Both the position numbers and the translations under genes were made by a program. The notes under the pieces are model-generated. The model did no database searches and was not told where the DNA came from. It saw only the letters and a list, made by a program, of their open reading frames with translations. From Scopulibacillus daqui (lineage in GTDB: Bacteria > Bacillota > Bacilli > Bacillales > Sporolactobacillaceae), in the NCBI RefSeq assembly GCF_016908855.1, contig NZ_JAFBER010000006.1, positions 1-64,000 on the forward strand: a DNA stretch of 64,000 bases. Reading direction: 5' to 3'. Shown piece after piece: positions 35,047-44,319 of the stretch (position 1 is the first letter of the stretch; each line of letters starts with the position of its first letter).

Positions 35047-38000
35047 CTATACCAGTTCACGAGCCGTATCTATTTGATCATCTAAAGACTTGCCGTCCCT
35101 TTTCCAGTTAAAGGCTTCTAATTTGGCGTCTTGTTCACTCAGACCTTGAGATTTAAAATAACCAATCAGTTTCTGCATATCTTGATATTCACGAGGAACG
35201 ACTTTTATGAATGATGATCTGGCTTGATGCCAATTGTCTATGATTCGTTTTGCTTTTGGACTGCCGGTTAATTGGGCATGCTGATGAATCATTGTAAAAA
35301 TTTTCATAGATTCATCTTCATCTTGTATTCTTTGTATATCTACCAGGTCAAAGTTAATATGATGGCCGGCTCTGTTATCAGATAAAATATATGCTGTTCC
35401 CCCCGACATACCAGCAGCAAAGTTCTTCCCTATATCACCGAGAATAACGACGCAGCCGCCCGTCATATATTCACAGCCGTGATCGCCAATGCCTTCTACA
35501 ACCGCATGAACGCCGCTGTTGCGAACACAAAACCGCTGCCCGGCCTTTCCTCTTATATAAGCAGAACCTGATGTTGCACCGTAAAATGCGACGTTTCCAA
35601 TAATCGCCTGATCGTCAGCGCCATGTTCCGCCGGGCGGACAATGAGTTTGCCTCCTGATAAGCCTTTACCAACGTAATCATTGGCGTCTCCTATTAAGGT
35701 CATTGAAATCCCTTTAGGTAAAAATGAACCAAAGCTTTGGCCGGCCGCCCCTCTTAATGTAAGCAGCAATGAATCTTCAGGCATCCCGCTTTCACCATAG
35801 CGTTTCGTCAATAAATGTCCAAGTGTCGTTCCTGCCGTTCTATCGGTATTTTTAATATTAAAAGCAAATTGTCCTTGGCGATGCTGATTAATTAAAGGCT
35901 CACATGCAGGGATGAGTGTCCGGAAATCAAAGGATTGTTCAAACTTGTGATCCTGCTGTTTCGTACAATAGGTAGGCCTGTCAGAACGATGCTGGCACAG
36001 CAGTTTTGAAAGGTCGAGATGCCGGGCTTTCCAATGTTCTGCCACACTTTCTTTTACCTTTAGCAAATGATTCTTGCCTACAATTTCCTTAAGGGAACGA
36101 TAACCGCAAGCGGCTAAGATCCTTCTAATGTCCTCAGCAATAAACCGCATATAATTAACGATATGGTCAGGGCTGCCCATAAATTTTTCCCTTAGCTTTG
36201 GGTTTTGCGTCGCAATGCCCACCGGACATGTATCCAAATGGCAAGCCCTCATCATCAAACATCCTAATACAACGAGAGGCGCTGTTGAAAAACCATACTC
36301 TTCTGCACCGAGGCATGCCGCTATAACAACGTCCTTTCCGGTCATTAGCTTGCCGTCGGTTTCTAAAACAACCCGATCGCGAAGCCCATTTAACATTAAG
36401 GTTTGATGCGTTTCAGCTAAGCCAATTTCCCATGGTATGCCCGCATGCTTTAGACTTGTTTTCGGAGAGGCGCCTGTGCCGCCGTCATGACCGCTGATCA
36501 ATATCACATCGGCCATTCCTTTCGCCACACCGGCTGCGATTGTTCCTACACCGGCTTTTGCCGCCAATTTAACGCTGATTCTCGCCGAAGGATTCACACG
36601 CTTAAGGTCGTAAATTAATTGGGCCAAATCTTCAATCGAATAAATATCGTGATGAGGCGGAGGCGATATTAATCCGACCCCAGGCGTCGAACCTCTTACT
36701 TCGGCTATCCAAGGATATACCTTGTGACCCGGCAATTGACCGCCTTCACCCGGCTTAGCCCCTTGAGCCATCTTAATCTGAATTTCTTCGGCTTGAGAAA
36801 GGTAATGGCTTGTTACCCCGAAGCGTCCTGAAGCTACTTGCTTAATAGCACTTCGGCGCCAATCACCGTTCTTATCACGGGAAAATCTTTCAGCTTCCTC
36901 TCCGCCTTCACCGCTGTTGCTTTTGCCGCCGATACGATTCATAGCAACAGCTAGTGCTTCATGGGCTTCCTTGCTGATTGAACCATATGACATGGCCCCG
37001 GTTTTAAACCGCCGCATAATGCTTTCAGTTGATTCTACTTCTTCAATAGGCACAGGTTTCCGATCGCTGCTAATATTAAACATGCTGCGAATGGTAGAAA
37101 AAGGCTCTTGTTCCTTCAATTCCGTAAATTTCTGATAAAGTGTTTCATTATTTTCCCGTGCCGCCCGCTGCAAAATATGAATCATTTGAGGATTAAATTG
37201 GTGGTATTCCCCTTCTTTTCGCCATTGCAGTTCACTGCCTGAATCTAAGGTTTTGTCATGGGACATTCGATCTCGGCAAGCTTTTTGGTGGCGAATAAGT
37301 GTTTCTTTCGCAATCTCTTCGAGCGTTATGCCGTCAATCTGTGAATGTGTTCCCGTAAAATATCGATCAAGGACATCATTGGAGATACCGACAGCTTCAA
37401 AAGTTTGCGCGCCCCGGTAACTTTGGATGGTTGAGATGCCTATTTTGGACATCACCTTAACAACACCGCTGACAAGCGCTTCAATATAATGATCAATCGC
37501 TTCTGATATGGAAAGATCCAGATGCCCTTGCTTGACTAATCCCGCAATGCTCTCATAAGCAAGATAAGGGTGAACAGCATCTGCACCATAGCCTAACAGC
37601 ATAGCCATATGGTGGACATCCCTTGGCTCGCCCGAATCAATAATCAGACTGACTTGCGTCCTCGTTCCTTTTCTAATTAAATGCTGATGCAGGGCGGATA
37701 CAGCCAATAGGGCCGGAACGGGCGCATTATTCTCATCGACGCTGCGATCGGAGAGAACAATCAGCGAACTGCCGTTTTCAATCGCTTGATCCGCTTCTTT
37801 AAAAAGTTTTTCAAGCGTATCTTCCAATCTCTTTTCAATAGAAAAAGATATATTCAAAGTCCACGGAGATGAAGAAAACTGCTGTACATTATAGAACATT
37901 GATGGCGTTAGAAAAGGATGCTTTAATTGTATGAATCGGTCTTGGGCACCGCTCCATTTTCCTCTTGAACCTAACCATGTTAATGTTGAAGTCACACAAT

Positions 38001-39576
38001 CCTCTCTGATCGAATCAATGGGCGGATTGGTGACTTGAGCAAACGTTTGTTTAAAATAGTAATATAATAGTTGGGGCCTATTGGAAAGAACAGCCAAAGG
38101 TGTATCAATCCCCATTGAACCGGCGGGATCCTTCCCCTCTTCTGCCATTGGCTTTATCGTTTTCATTAATTCTTCATAATGGTAGCCATAGATTTTTTGA
38201 AGGAAAATAAGTTCCTCTTCTTCAGGCGCTTGAATCATAGATGGTGCCTCATTTAAGTGAATGACTGATTTCTTAAGCCGTTCACTGTACGGTTCTTTTC
38301 TGGCAATCGCTTCTTTAATTTCAGAATCAGAAACGATGCGCCCTTTATCTAAATCGATAAACAGCATCTGTCCAGGCATTAGGTGGCATTTTTCTTTTAT
38401 ATTTGCTTCTTCAACATCAACAACGCCAACTTCAGAAGAGAAAATCATTCGGTCATCATGAGTGACATAATATCTTCCCGGTCTTAATCCGTTGCGGTCC
38501 AGAACAGCGCCAATTTGCCGCCCGTTTGTAAAGGCTAAGGCCATCGGTCCATCCCATGCTTCCATGAAAAGGCTGTTAAATTCATAGAAAGCCCGCTTAT
38601 CTTTATCCATAGCGTAGTCTTTCTCCCACGGCTCAGGAACCATCATCATGACAGCTTCGGGAAGAGAATACCCGCTCAATATCAGGAATTCCAGGACATT
38701 ATCAAACATCGCGGAGTCACTGCCTTCTTCATTTATGACAGGCTTTAAGTCATCCTTGTCATCTTTGAAAGATGTTTCAAGCAGCTGTTCTTCCCTCGCT
38801 TTAAACCAATTGGCGTTTCCTTTAATTGTATTAATTTCACCGTTATGCACAATATAGCGGTTGGGATGAGCTCTTTCCCAGCTTGGAAATGTGTTTGTGC
38901 TGAAACGCGAATGAACAAGCGCCAAACTTGATTTAAATTGCGAATGACTTAAATCCTTATAAAAAACGGCTATTTGCTTGGGCGTGAGCATACCTTTATA
39001 TACAATCGTTTGACTTGAAAGGCTTGCGATATAAAGATCAGAAGAAAACTGCCGTTCCAGACGTCTTCTGATCACATACAAGCGCTTTTCAAACGCTAAT
39101 GTTGTCTGATTGGGCCCTTTTTGAATAAAAACTTGTTGAATCAACGGCTGAATAGACCTGGCCTGTTCACCGATGCTCTCAGGTTTAACTGGAACTGTCC
39201 GCCAGCCAAGAATGGTTAATTGATGAGCAGCGGTTTCCTTTTCCAATACTTTCCGCACTTGTGCTTGTTTTTCTTTATCTTGGGGCAAAAATAACATCCC
39301 CACTGCATAATCCCCTTGATCAGGCAAAGAAAATGAACATGCTTCTTTGAAAAAAACATGCGGGATTTGCAATAGAATCCCCGCACCATCACCGGTTTCG
39401 CCATCCGCACTTCGTCCGGCCCGATGATCCAGCCTGCATAACATGTCTAAAGCGGTTGAAACGATCTCATGAGAGGCACGGTCCTTCATATCGGCATAAA
39501 AGCCGATCCCGCATGCGTCATGCTCATATTCCGGGCGATAAAGCCCCGCTGTGCTGATATTCATATGTGCGTTCAA
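35047..39576 (-). CDS. gltB: Glutamate synthase large subunit
   Basis: This is a 1509-residue amidotransferase (gltA in B. subtilis) making two glutamates from glutamine and 2-oxoglutarate. The TTG at 39576 is preferred: GGAGAGG lies nine bases upstream, and this places the N-terminal nucleophile at Cys22 (EHDACGIGF) after a 21-residue propeptide, as in B. subtilis. ATGs at 39582 and 39585 sit on the ribosome site. Domains in order are class II glutaminase (to about 400), a central domain, an FMN-binding synthase domain with GHDGGTGASPKTS, a 3Fe-4S motif CHLDTCPVGIATQ and a C-terminal beta-helix. Confidence 0.95.
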   Translation of the reverse strand: MNAHMNISTAGLYRPEYEHDACGIGFYADMKDRASHEIVSTALDMLCRLDHRAGRSADGETGDGAGILLQIPHVFFKEACSFSLPDQGDYAVGMLFLPQDKEKQAQVRKVLEKETAAHQLTILGWRTVPVKPESIGEQARSIQPLIQQVFIQKGPNQTTLAFEKRLYVIRRRLERQFSSDLYIASLSSQTIVYKGMLTPKQIAVFYKDLSHSQFKSSLALVHSRFSTNTFPSWERAHPNRYIVHNGEINTIKGNANWFKAREEQLLETSFKDDKDDLKPVINEEGSDSAMFDNVLEFLILSGYSLPEAVMMMVPEPWEKDYAMDKDKRAFYEFNSLFMEAWDGPMALAFTNGRQIGAVLDRNGLRPGRYYVTHDDRMIFSSEVGVVDVEEANIKEKCHLMPGQMLFIDLDKGRIVSDSEIKEAIARKEPYSERLKKSVIHLNEAPSMIQAPEEEELIFLQKIYGYHYEELMKTIKPMAEEGKDPAGSMGIDTPLAVLSNRPQLLYYYFKQTFAQVTNPPIDSIREDCVTSTLTWLGSRGKWSGAQDRFIQLKHPFLTPSMFYNVQQFSSSPWTLNISFSIEKRLEDTLEKLFKEADQAIENGSSLIVLSDRSVDENNAPVPALLAVSALHQHLIRKGTRTQVSLIIDSGEPRDVHHMAMLLGYGADAVHPYLAYESIAGLVKQGHLDLSISEAIDHYIEALVSGVVKVMSKIGISTIQSYRGAQTFEAVGISNDVLDRYFTGTHSQIDGITLEEIAKETLIRHQKACRDRMSHDKTLDSGSELQWRKEGEYHQFNPQMIHILQRAARENNETLYQKFTELKEQEPFSTIRSMFNISSDRKPVPIEEVESTESIMRRFKTGAMSYGSISKEAHEALAVAMNRIGGKSNSGEGGEEAERFSRDKNGDWRRSAIKQVASGRFGVTSHYLSQAEEIQIKMAQGAKPGEGGQLPGHKVYPWIAEVRGSTPGVGLISPPPHHDIYSIEDLAQLIYDLKRVNPSARISVKLAAKAGVGTIAAGVAKGMADVILISGHDGGTGASPKTSLKHAGIPWEIGLAETHQTLMLNGLRDRVVLETDGKLMTGKDVVIAACLGAEEYGFSTAPLVVLGCLMMRACHLDTCPVGIATQNPKLREKFMGSPDHIVNYMRFIAEDIRRILAACGYRSLKEIVGKNHLLKVKESVAEHWKARHLDLSKLLCQHRSDRPTYCTKQQDHKFEQSFDFRTLIPACEPLINQHRQGQFAFNIKNTDRTAGTTLGHLLTKRYGESGMPEDSLLLTLRGAAGQSFGSFLPKGISMTLIGDANDYVGKGLSGGKLIVRPAEHGADDQAIIGNVAFYGATSGSAYIRGKAGQRFCVRNSGVHAVVEGIGDHGCEYMTGGCVVILGDIGKNFAAGMSGGTAYILSDNRAGHHINFDLVDIQRIQDEDESMKIFTMIHQHAQLTGSPKAKRIIDNWHQARSSFIKVVPREYQDMQKLIGYFKSQGLSEQDAKLEAFNWKRDGKSLDDQIDTARELV

Positions 39577-39680
39577 TTGCATCATCCTCTCCATTAACAA
39601 ACCGGTCTATCTGAAAATTTCGGTATATTCAGTTTACATGAAGGCAATTAATCTTTACAATATATATATAAGAACATAAT

Positions 39681-39697
39681 AATCTCAAATTGAGATT
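39681..39697. promoter_or_regulatory. GltC-type operator
   Basis: AATCTCAA and TTGAGATT form a perfect palindrome around one A, 17 nt before the gltC start and about 105 nt before the glutamate synthase start. LysR-type regulators bind such dyads between divergent genes, and in B. subtilis GltC binds here to activate gltAB and repress itself. Confidence 0.7.
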
Positions 39698-39714
39698 GAT
39701 AGGAATTGAAGGTC

Positions 39715-40629
39715 ATGGAATTAAGACAATTAATATACTTTAAGGAAGTTGCTAAACTTGAACATGTGAGCCAAGCAGCTGAGTCGCTCCATGTCGCTCA
39801 ATCTGCTGTCAGCAGACAAATTTCTTTATTAGAAAAAGAATTGGGCGTTGATTTATTTACGAGGGAAAACAGAAGTGTAAGGCTTACTCGAATCGGACGT
39901 CTGTTCTTAGAACATACAGAAAAGATTATTGTAGAACTAGAACATGCGAAACAAAAAGTCGAAGAGTACTTAAATCCTGATAAAGGGACCATCCGCCTTG
40001 GTTTTTCAACAACACTCTCCATTCACACTTTGCCGATGGTTATGACGCAATTTCGTTCTGAGCATCCAAACATCAATTTCCAATTGCATCAAGGCACGAT
40101 GGACTATTTAATTAAATTGATTGAGCGCGGAGATATTGATATTGCTCTGGCGTCACCTGTTCCGACAAACCATGAAAATATAGAGGGAAAGGTTTTTTTC
40201 ACTGAAAAAATGTCCGCACTTTTACCTAAAAACCATCAGTTCGCCGATAACAATCACTTAAGGCTGATTGACCTGCGGGCTGAGCGGTTTGTCACTTTCC
40301 GCAGCGGTTTCTCTCTGCGCGATATTGTGATTAAGGCTTGCAAACAGACAGGCTTCACACCAGAAATAGCCTTTGAAGGAGAAGATATGGATACTATTAA
40401 GGGGTTAGTTTCCGCAGGGTTAGGCATTGCCATTATCCCCGAGCATGCTATGGCTTACGACACTCCAGACATGGTCACTGTCCCTATAGTTGAACCTGAG
40501 ATTACAAGGTCGGTCGGTGCAATGATTCCAAAACATAGAGAGCTTGCTCCCTCAGAGCATCTGTTCTTTCAGTTTTCGAAGAACTTTTACGACCGGCTGT
40601 ACAGATTTGGACAACAAAGCGACTTCTAG
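39715..40629 (+). CDS. gltC: LysR-type regulator GltC
   Basis: This is a 304-residue transcription factor. The ATG at 39715 gives MELRQLIYFKEVAK, the usual GltC start. A TTG nine bases upstream overlaps the ribosome site. Residues 1-60 are the winged HTH (VSQAAESLHVAQSAVSRQISLLEKELG). Residues 90-300 are a periplasmic-binding-like effector domain (TIRLGFSTTLSIHTLPMV). It is divergent from glutamate synthase, whose transcription it should activate in response to 2-oxoglutarate and glutamate. Confidence 0.92.
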   Translation: MELRQLIYFKEVAKLEHVSQAAESLHVAQSAVSRQISLLEKELGVDLFTRENRSVRLTRIGRLFLEHTEKIIVELEHAKQKVEEYLNPDKGTIRLGFSTTLSIHTLPMVMTQFRSEHPNINFQLHQGTMDYLIKLIERGDIDIALASPVPTNHENIEGKVFFTEKMSALLPKNHQFADNNHLRLIDLRAERFVTFRSGFSLRDIVIKACKQTGFTPEIAFEGEDMDTIKGLVSAGLGIAIIPEHAMAYDTPDMVTVPIVEPEITRSVGAMIPKHRELAPSEHLFFQFSKNFYDRLYRFGQQSDF

Positions 40630-40651
40630 AGCAGCTTACGCTATTGATATC

Positions 40652-40685
40652 AAAATAGTGTTGTCTCATGAGACAACACTATTTT
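40652..40685. terminator. Perfect 17-bp two-way terminator
   Basis: AAAATAGTGTTGTCTCA is followed directly by its exact complement. T-runs end both arms. It lies between convergent gltC and yjzC and overlaps the yjzC stop. Confidence 0.85.
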
Positions 40686-40864
40686 GACTTTTTAGGCCTT
40701 CTCATCCATTTTCGATTTTCGTTTTTATTTTCTGGAAAACGTTCACCTGCCGCTAATTCAACAACTTGCGGATCTTTCACCATGCTGCCTGTTTCGCCGA
40801 TTTCCATATAAATCCCATGGTTAGGCGCCTTTTCCCCAGGATGAAAATAATTTTGCTGTCCCAT
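40679..40864 (-). CDS. yjzC: YjzC-like protein
   Basis: This is a 61-residue protein with AAGGAGG before the ATG. It matches the small Bacillales protein YjzC: MGQQNYFHPGEKAPNHGIYM, then EIGETGSMVKDPQVVELAAG and ERFPENKNENR. There is no signal or membrane segment and the C-terminus is basic. Its function is not known. Confidence 0.85.
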   Translation of the reverse strand: MGQQNYFHPGEKAPNHGIYMEIGETGSMVKDPQVVELAAGERFPENKNENRKWMRRPKKSK

Positions 40865-41063
40865 TTTCTTACCTCCTTCACTTTTTTAATGTTCCCAAAA
40901 ACGCTCATTACATCATTTAAACGATGAAAATTTTTAATGTGTATGCGAATAAAAGATATAAACCACATTAAAATATATAAAATAAAATCACACATGGACT
41001 CTCAAAGCGTACATGTGTGAAAATCCAAAAGGCGGAATATTAATGGGATTTCCATTAAAAATT

Positions 41064-41095
41064 AAAAACCCATGAAAATATATTCACGGGTTTTT
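41064..41095 (-). terminator. Terminator of lipM-lipA
   Basis: AAAAACCCGTGAA and TTCATGGGTTTTT pair on the minus strand with T-runs, six nt after the lipA stop. Confidence 0.8.
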
Positions 41096-41100
41096 GATGG

Positions 41101-42003
41101 CTATTCTTCCATTTGCATTTGTCTTTTGCGCGCGGCCTCATTCACCTGTTCATCGGCATGGTATGATGACCGAACAAGAGGCCCTGCTTCACAGTGTCTA
41201 AACCCTTTTTCAAGAGCAATTTCCTTAAGTTCCGCAAATTCATCAGGATGGTAATATCTCACAACTTCTAAATGTTTTTTCGTAGGCTGCAAATATTGGC
41301 CAATCGTCATAATATCGACATCATGGGCAAGAAGGTCATCCATCGCTTGGATAATCTCTTCCTTTTCTTCGCCTAATCCAACCATAATGCTCGATTTTGT
41401 CGGCGTATTCGGGCTGATTTCTTTTACCCGTTTTAACAGTTGCAGCGAACGGTCATAAGTAGCCCTGGCCCGGACCCGTTTTGTCAGGCGGCGGACAGTT
41501 TCAATATTATGGTTAAAAATATCCGGCTTAGCATCCATAAGCGTATGCAGGCTTTCATAATCGCCTTTCATATCAGAAGGAAGAACTTCCACTGTACAGA
41601 ATGGCACGCGGCGGCGAATAGCACGAATTGTTTCCGCAAACACCGCAGCACCGCCGTCTTTTAAATCATCTCTCGCAACAGCTGTGACAACGACATGGCG
41701 AAGTCCCATTAATTCTACTGACTCCGCTACTCTTTCCGGTTCTTGCCAATCAAGCTCTGTCGGCATGCCTGTTTTAACGGCACAAAAACGGCAGCCGCGC
41801 GTACAAACATCGCCCAAAATCATAAAAGTCGCCGTTTTGCGGGAAGCCCAGCACTCATGAATATTTGGACATTTTGCTTCTTCGCAGACCGTATGTAATC
41901 GTTTCTCGCGCATCATTTTTTTAAGTCCGGTGTATTCTTTATTCGTGTTAAGCTTAATTTTTAACCATTCAGGTTTCCTAAGGTGTTCTTGTTGTTTGGC
42001 CAT
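41101..42003 (-). CDS. lipA: Lipoyl synthase
   Basis: This is a 300-residue radical-SAM enzyme that inserts two sulphurs into protein-bound octanoyl groups. Auxiliary-cluster cysteines lie in [13 protein letters not shown] and the radical-SAM motif is [10 protein letters not shown]. The C-terminal RSSYHADE contains the conserved Ser ligand. It lies 17 nt downstream of lipM, forming a two-gene lipoate unit. In B. subtilis these two genes are not adjacent. Confidence 0.96.
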   Translation of the reverse strand: MAKQQEHLRKPEWLKIKLNTNKEYTGLKKMMREKRLHTVCEEAKCPNIHECWASRKTATFMILGDVCTRGCRFCAVKTGMPTELDWQEPERVAESVELMGLRHVVVTAVARDDLKDGGAAVFAETIRAIRRRVPFCTVEVLPSDMKGDYESLHTLMDAKPDIFNHNIETVRRLTKRVRARATYDRSLQLLKRVKEISPNTPTKSSIMVGLGEEKEEIIQAMDDLLAHDVDIMTIGQYLQPTKKHLEVVRYYHPDEFAELKEIALEKGFRHCEAGPLVRSSYHADEQVNEAARKRQMQMEE

Positions 42004-42020
42004 TCAATAACACTCCCTTG

Positions 42021-42836
42021 TTATCGCGAATAGTTCCATTTTTGGCTTAAATACTTATTTTCAGCAATATCATGGACTATTGCAAGTTGCTCATTATTTA
42101 AAGTGCAGGGTTCAAATTCAATATCCAAACCTTTTTTAAAGCCGTCATAAAAAGCTTCCTTCACTTCATCCAGACTAACCTTCCGTCCAGCACAGTCATT
42201 GATTGATACCGCTTTATTAATAAAGCTTTGCAATGCACGCTGTTTGACGCGGTCACTAGGATAGATAAAGCAATCAAAAAGGGCTTCAACATCCATACTG
42301 ATCGGGATTGACCCGTGTTGGAGGATGACTCCTTTTTGACGGGTTTGAGCGCTTCCAGCCGCTTTTTTTCCATCGACAATCAATTCGTACCATGAAGCTT
42401 CATCAAAACAAACCGCTGAACCTGTCATGCCAAGTTTGCCTTCAGGAATAGAAAATTCAGCTTTGATGCCAAGTTTCTTATAGCCTTCAAGCAAGCCTTT
42501 AGATATCACACGATAAGCTTGAGAGACAGACTTAGGCATCATATCATGATTTTCACTGACAATGACACTATACGTCAATTCATTATCATGAAGCACTGCC
42601 CGTCCGCCAGTCGGCCTTCTGACTAATTCATATCCATGTTTTTCGACAGCTTCATAGTCAATTTTCCCTTTAGTCTTTTGAAAATAACCAACCGAAAAAC
42701 CCGGAGGATCCCATCCGTAAAATCTAACAGCCGGAGGAATAAGTCCTTGGCTATGCCAATCCAGCAATGCTTCATCCAATGCCATATTAAATGCCGGCGT
42801 ATTGATTCCTGAATCAATAAACAGCCATTTTTCCAT
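42021..42836 (-). CDS. lipM: Octanoyltransferase LipM
   Basis: This is a 271-residue member of the LipB/LplA-fold family. Family features are [48 protein letters not shown] and a Cys in [19 protein letters not shown] that fits the catalytic residue of LipM. It moves octanoate from acyl carrier protein to GcvH as first step of lipoate assembly. Coupling to lipA supports this over a lipoate ligase. Confidence 0.9.
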   Translation of the reverse strand: MEKWLFIDSGINTPAFNMALDEALLDWHSQGLIPPAVRFYGWDPPGFSVGYFQKTKGKIDYEAVEKHGYELVRRPTGGRAVLHDNELTYSVIVSENHDMMPKSVSQAYRVISKGLLEGYKKLGIKAEFSIPEGKLGMTGSAVCFDEASWYELIVDGKKAAGSAQTRQKGVILQHGSIPISMDVEALFDCFIYPSDRVKQRALQSFINKAVSINDCAGRKVSLDEVKEAFYDGFKKGLDIEFEPCTLNNEQLAIVHDIAENKYLSQKWNYSR

Positions 42837-43175
42837 GATATTTCATCCCTTTTTATCTAATACAAAATTCCCAATTTTGTCTTAAGGATATGTTCAATCA
42901 AGACCGGTCGCATGACCGGGCTTTTTTAAACATCTATTTAAATTCCATATTATCATAACAACAAAGGCTTCAAGTTGTAAACCATACTTTAGCACTCAGG
43001 ATTTCAATTGACGAGAAAAAATAGGTTTAATGAATGTGCATATACATGGCGCGTGCGAATAACAGCGTGCGCCAGTCTATTAAAATTTAATGTAAATATA
43101 TGAATATATCAACCTATACGTCATTGAAAATACGCCATATATATATAACATATCAAATTTCAAGGGGGATTAATA
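42837..43175. other. Intergenic with a terminator-like hairpin
   Basis: This is a divergent region between lipM and coat genes. CCGGTC (42904-42909) and GACCGG (42914-42919) pair, followed by GCTTTTTT on the plus strand, although no plus-strand gene ends nearby. A small imperfect repeat, TGGCGC and GCGCCA at 43047-43074, is also present. Promoters of both flanking genes must lie here, but I cannot fix them. Confidence 0.5.
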
Positions 43176-43505
43176 ATGAGCTTTGAGCATGGAAGCGGAC
43201 ATGAACACACTTCCGGTCATCATAAAAGGCAAAATATCTGGGTAGACGTAGATACTGACAATGAAAATCTAAACGAAAATGACATAAAAGATAAAAACAA
43301 CAACACGGCCAAAGTCGTAAAAAGCGGCAACTCCTATGTTGATATTCGCATCAATAACCGTGCCGTTTCAGCGGCAGAAGACGTTGAAGAGCACGAAAGA
43401 CGCAGTCATAAACATCGCCGAAGAACAAGCGGCAAAAAGCGCACTTGCGGCAAAAGACGCACCAGCGGCCGCAAAAGCCATCGTCACACCGGCTTCGATT
43501 TTTAA
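43176..43505 (+). CDS. Basic spore-coat protein, CotX/V-like motif
   Basis: This is a 109-residue protein with AAGGGGG before the ATG. The first 45 residues are His- and Asn-rich (HGSGHEHTSGHHKR). The middle has VVKSGNSYVDIRINNRAV, shared with the next gene and recalling CotX/CotV coat domains. The last 35 residues are Arg/Lys/Ser/His repeats (RRTSGKKRTCGKRRTSGRK). Low-complexity basic tails with Cys are common in coat and crust proteins. It is probably expressed late in the mother cell; function is inferred from composition and neighbours. Confidence 0.65.
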   Translation: MSFEHGSGHEHTSGHHKRQNIWVDVDTDNENLNENDIKDKNNNTAKVVKSGNSYVDIRINNRAVSAAEDVEEHERRSHKHRRRTSGKKRTCGKRRTSGRKSHRHTGFDF

Positions 43506-43527
43506 GAGAAGAGACCGTACTTTTTTT

Positions 43528-43555
43528 CAGGGTATTAGCCTAGGCTAATATCCTG
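43528..43555. repeat. 13-bp inverted repeat between coat genes
   Basis: CAGGGTATTAGCC and GGCTAATATCCTG pair across TA with one mismatch. No T-run follows on the plus strand, so it may be an mRNA-processing or partial-termination hairpin. Confidence 0.5.
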
Positions 43556-43580
43556 AACCTACTAAAAAAGGAGGCACACT

Positions 43581-43895
43581 ATGAATTTTCATGAACCGTT
43601 AAATGAATTAGATGAGATAAAAGAAGATCATAAGTCTACAAATCAAGCACTAGTGACTAAAAGCGGAAACTCGGATGTCGACGTTACAGTTATCGTAGAT
43701 ACAACAGCAATAGCTTATGCTATGGCTTGCATGATGAACGCAAATGGTACATTAAACGAAGATGAATTTAATCATATGCTGGGTAAACTTAATAGACTTT
43801 TAGGAAAAAACCGTTCAACTCATGATGAGGAAGATGATGCCCATCATCATTCCAGAGCAAGCAAGCCTTGGATAAGACCAGTAAGAACCTTTTAA
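43581..43895 (+). CDS. Spore-coat protein, CotX/V-like
   Basis: This is a 104-residue protein with AAGGAGGC before the ATG. Residues 22-50 (LVTKSGNSDVDVTVIVDTT, then AIAYAMACMM) resemble the CotX/CotV domain, in which a V-rich strand is followed by a small-residue helix. It shares the KSGNS-V-D motif with the gene upstream. The C-terminus is His/Asp-rich. It is likely a crust or outer-coat component in a two-gene unit. Confidence 0.65.
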   Translation: MNFHEPLNELDEIKEDHKSTNQALVTKSGNSDVDVTVIVDTTAIAYAMACMMNANGTLNEDEFNHMLGKLNRLLGKNRSTHDEEDDAHHHSRASKPWIRPVRTF

Positions 43896-43904
43896 ATCTT
43901 TGAA

Positions 43905-43942
43905 TCCCCTCTTAGCCGCGGTTAAATAGAGGGGACTTTATT
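43905..43942 (+). terminator. Terminator of the coat gene pair
   Basis: TCCCCTCT and AGAGGGGA pair with extra inner pairing, followed by CTTTATTTTTTT. Confidence 0.85.
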
Positions 43943-44100
43943 TTTTTCCGGCGCAGCTAAAAGCTTAAACATGCCGATTCTTATTGCGGCGGCCCGTTAC
44001 ATATTTTAGTCCAAAGTGATCGATTCATATGACTATTGCAATAAAAATAATTTGACATATTAGAATACTTAAGTTAACCTAAAAAAGAATTTTATAGGAA

Positions 44101-44191
44101 GTCCACTAGGGGTGCCATTAGGCTGAGATAAGGTTTTCCTTGATCCCTTTGAACCTGATCTGGTTAATGCCAGCGTAGGAAAGTGGAGTTG
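44101..44191 (+). ncRNA. TPP riboswitch for tenA
   Basis: The conserved blocks CTAGGGGTGCC, AGGCTGAGATAAGG, GAACCTGATCTGG and CCAGCGTAGGAAAGTGGAG are present in order. It is followed by a terminator and then tenA. Confidence 0.95.
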
Positions 44192-44235
44192 GTTAATAGC
44201 TTATTTTGCATGGGCTTTATCTAAAAAATACAGTT

Positions 44236-44265
44236 GACCGCTCCATAACATGGGGCGGTTTTTTT
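44236..44265 (+). terminator. Terminator controlled by the tenA riboswitch
   Basis: ACCGCTCCA and TGGGGCGGT pair across TAACA and run into TTTTTTT. Confidence 0.85.
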
Positions 44266-44319
44266 GCAGTCTAGAGTATTTCCTTCGTGGCTTCCTTGAA
44301 AAATAAAGGAGGAAAATCA

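Noticed and set aside
36215-37135. Plus-strand frames inside the glutamate synthase gene
   Set aside because: They are shadows of a highly conserved coding region without ribosome sites.
41440-41664. Plus-strand frame inside lipA
   Set aside because: It is antisense to conserved lipoyl synthase sequence and lacks a ribosome site.
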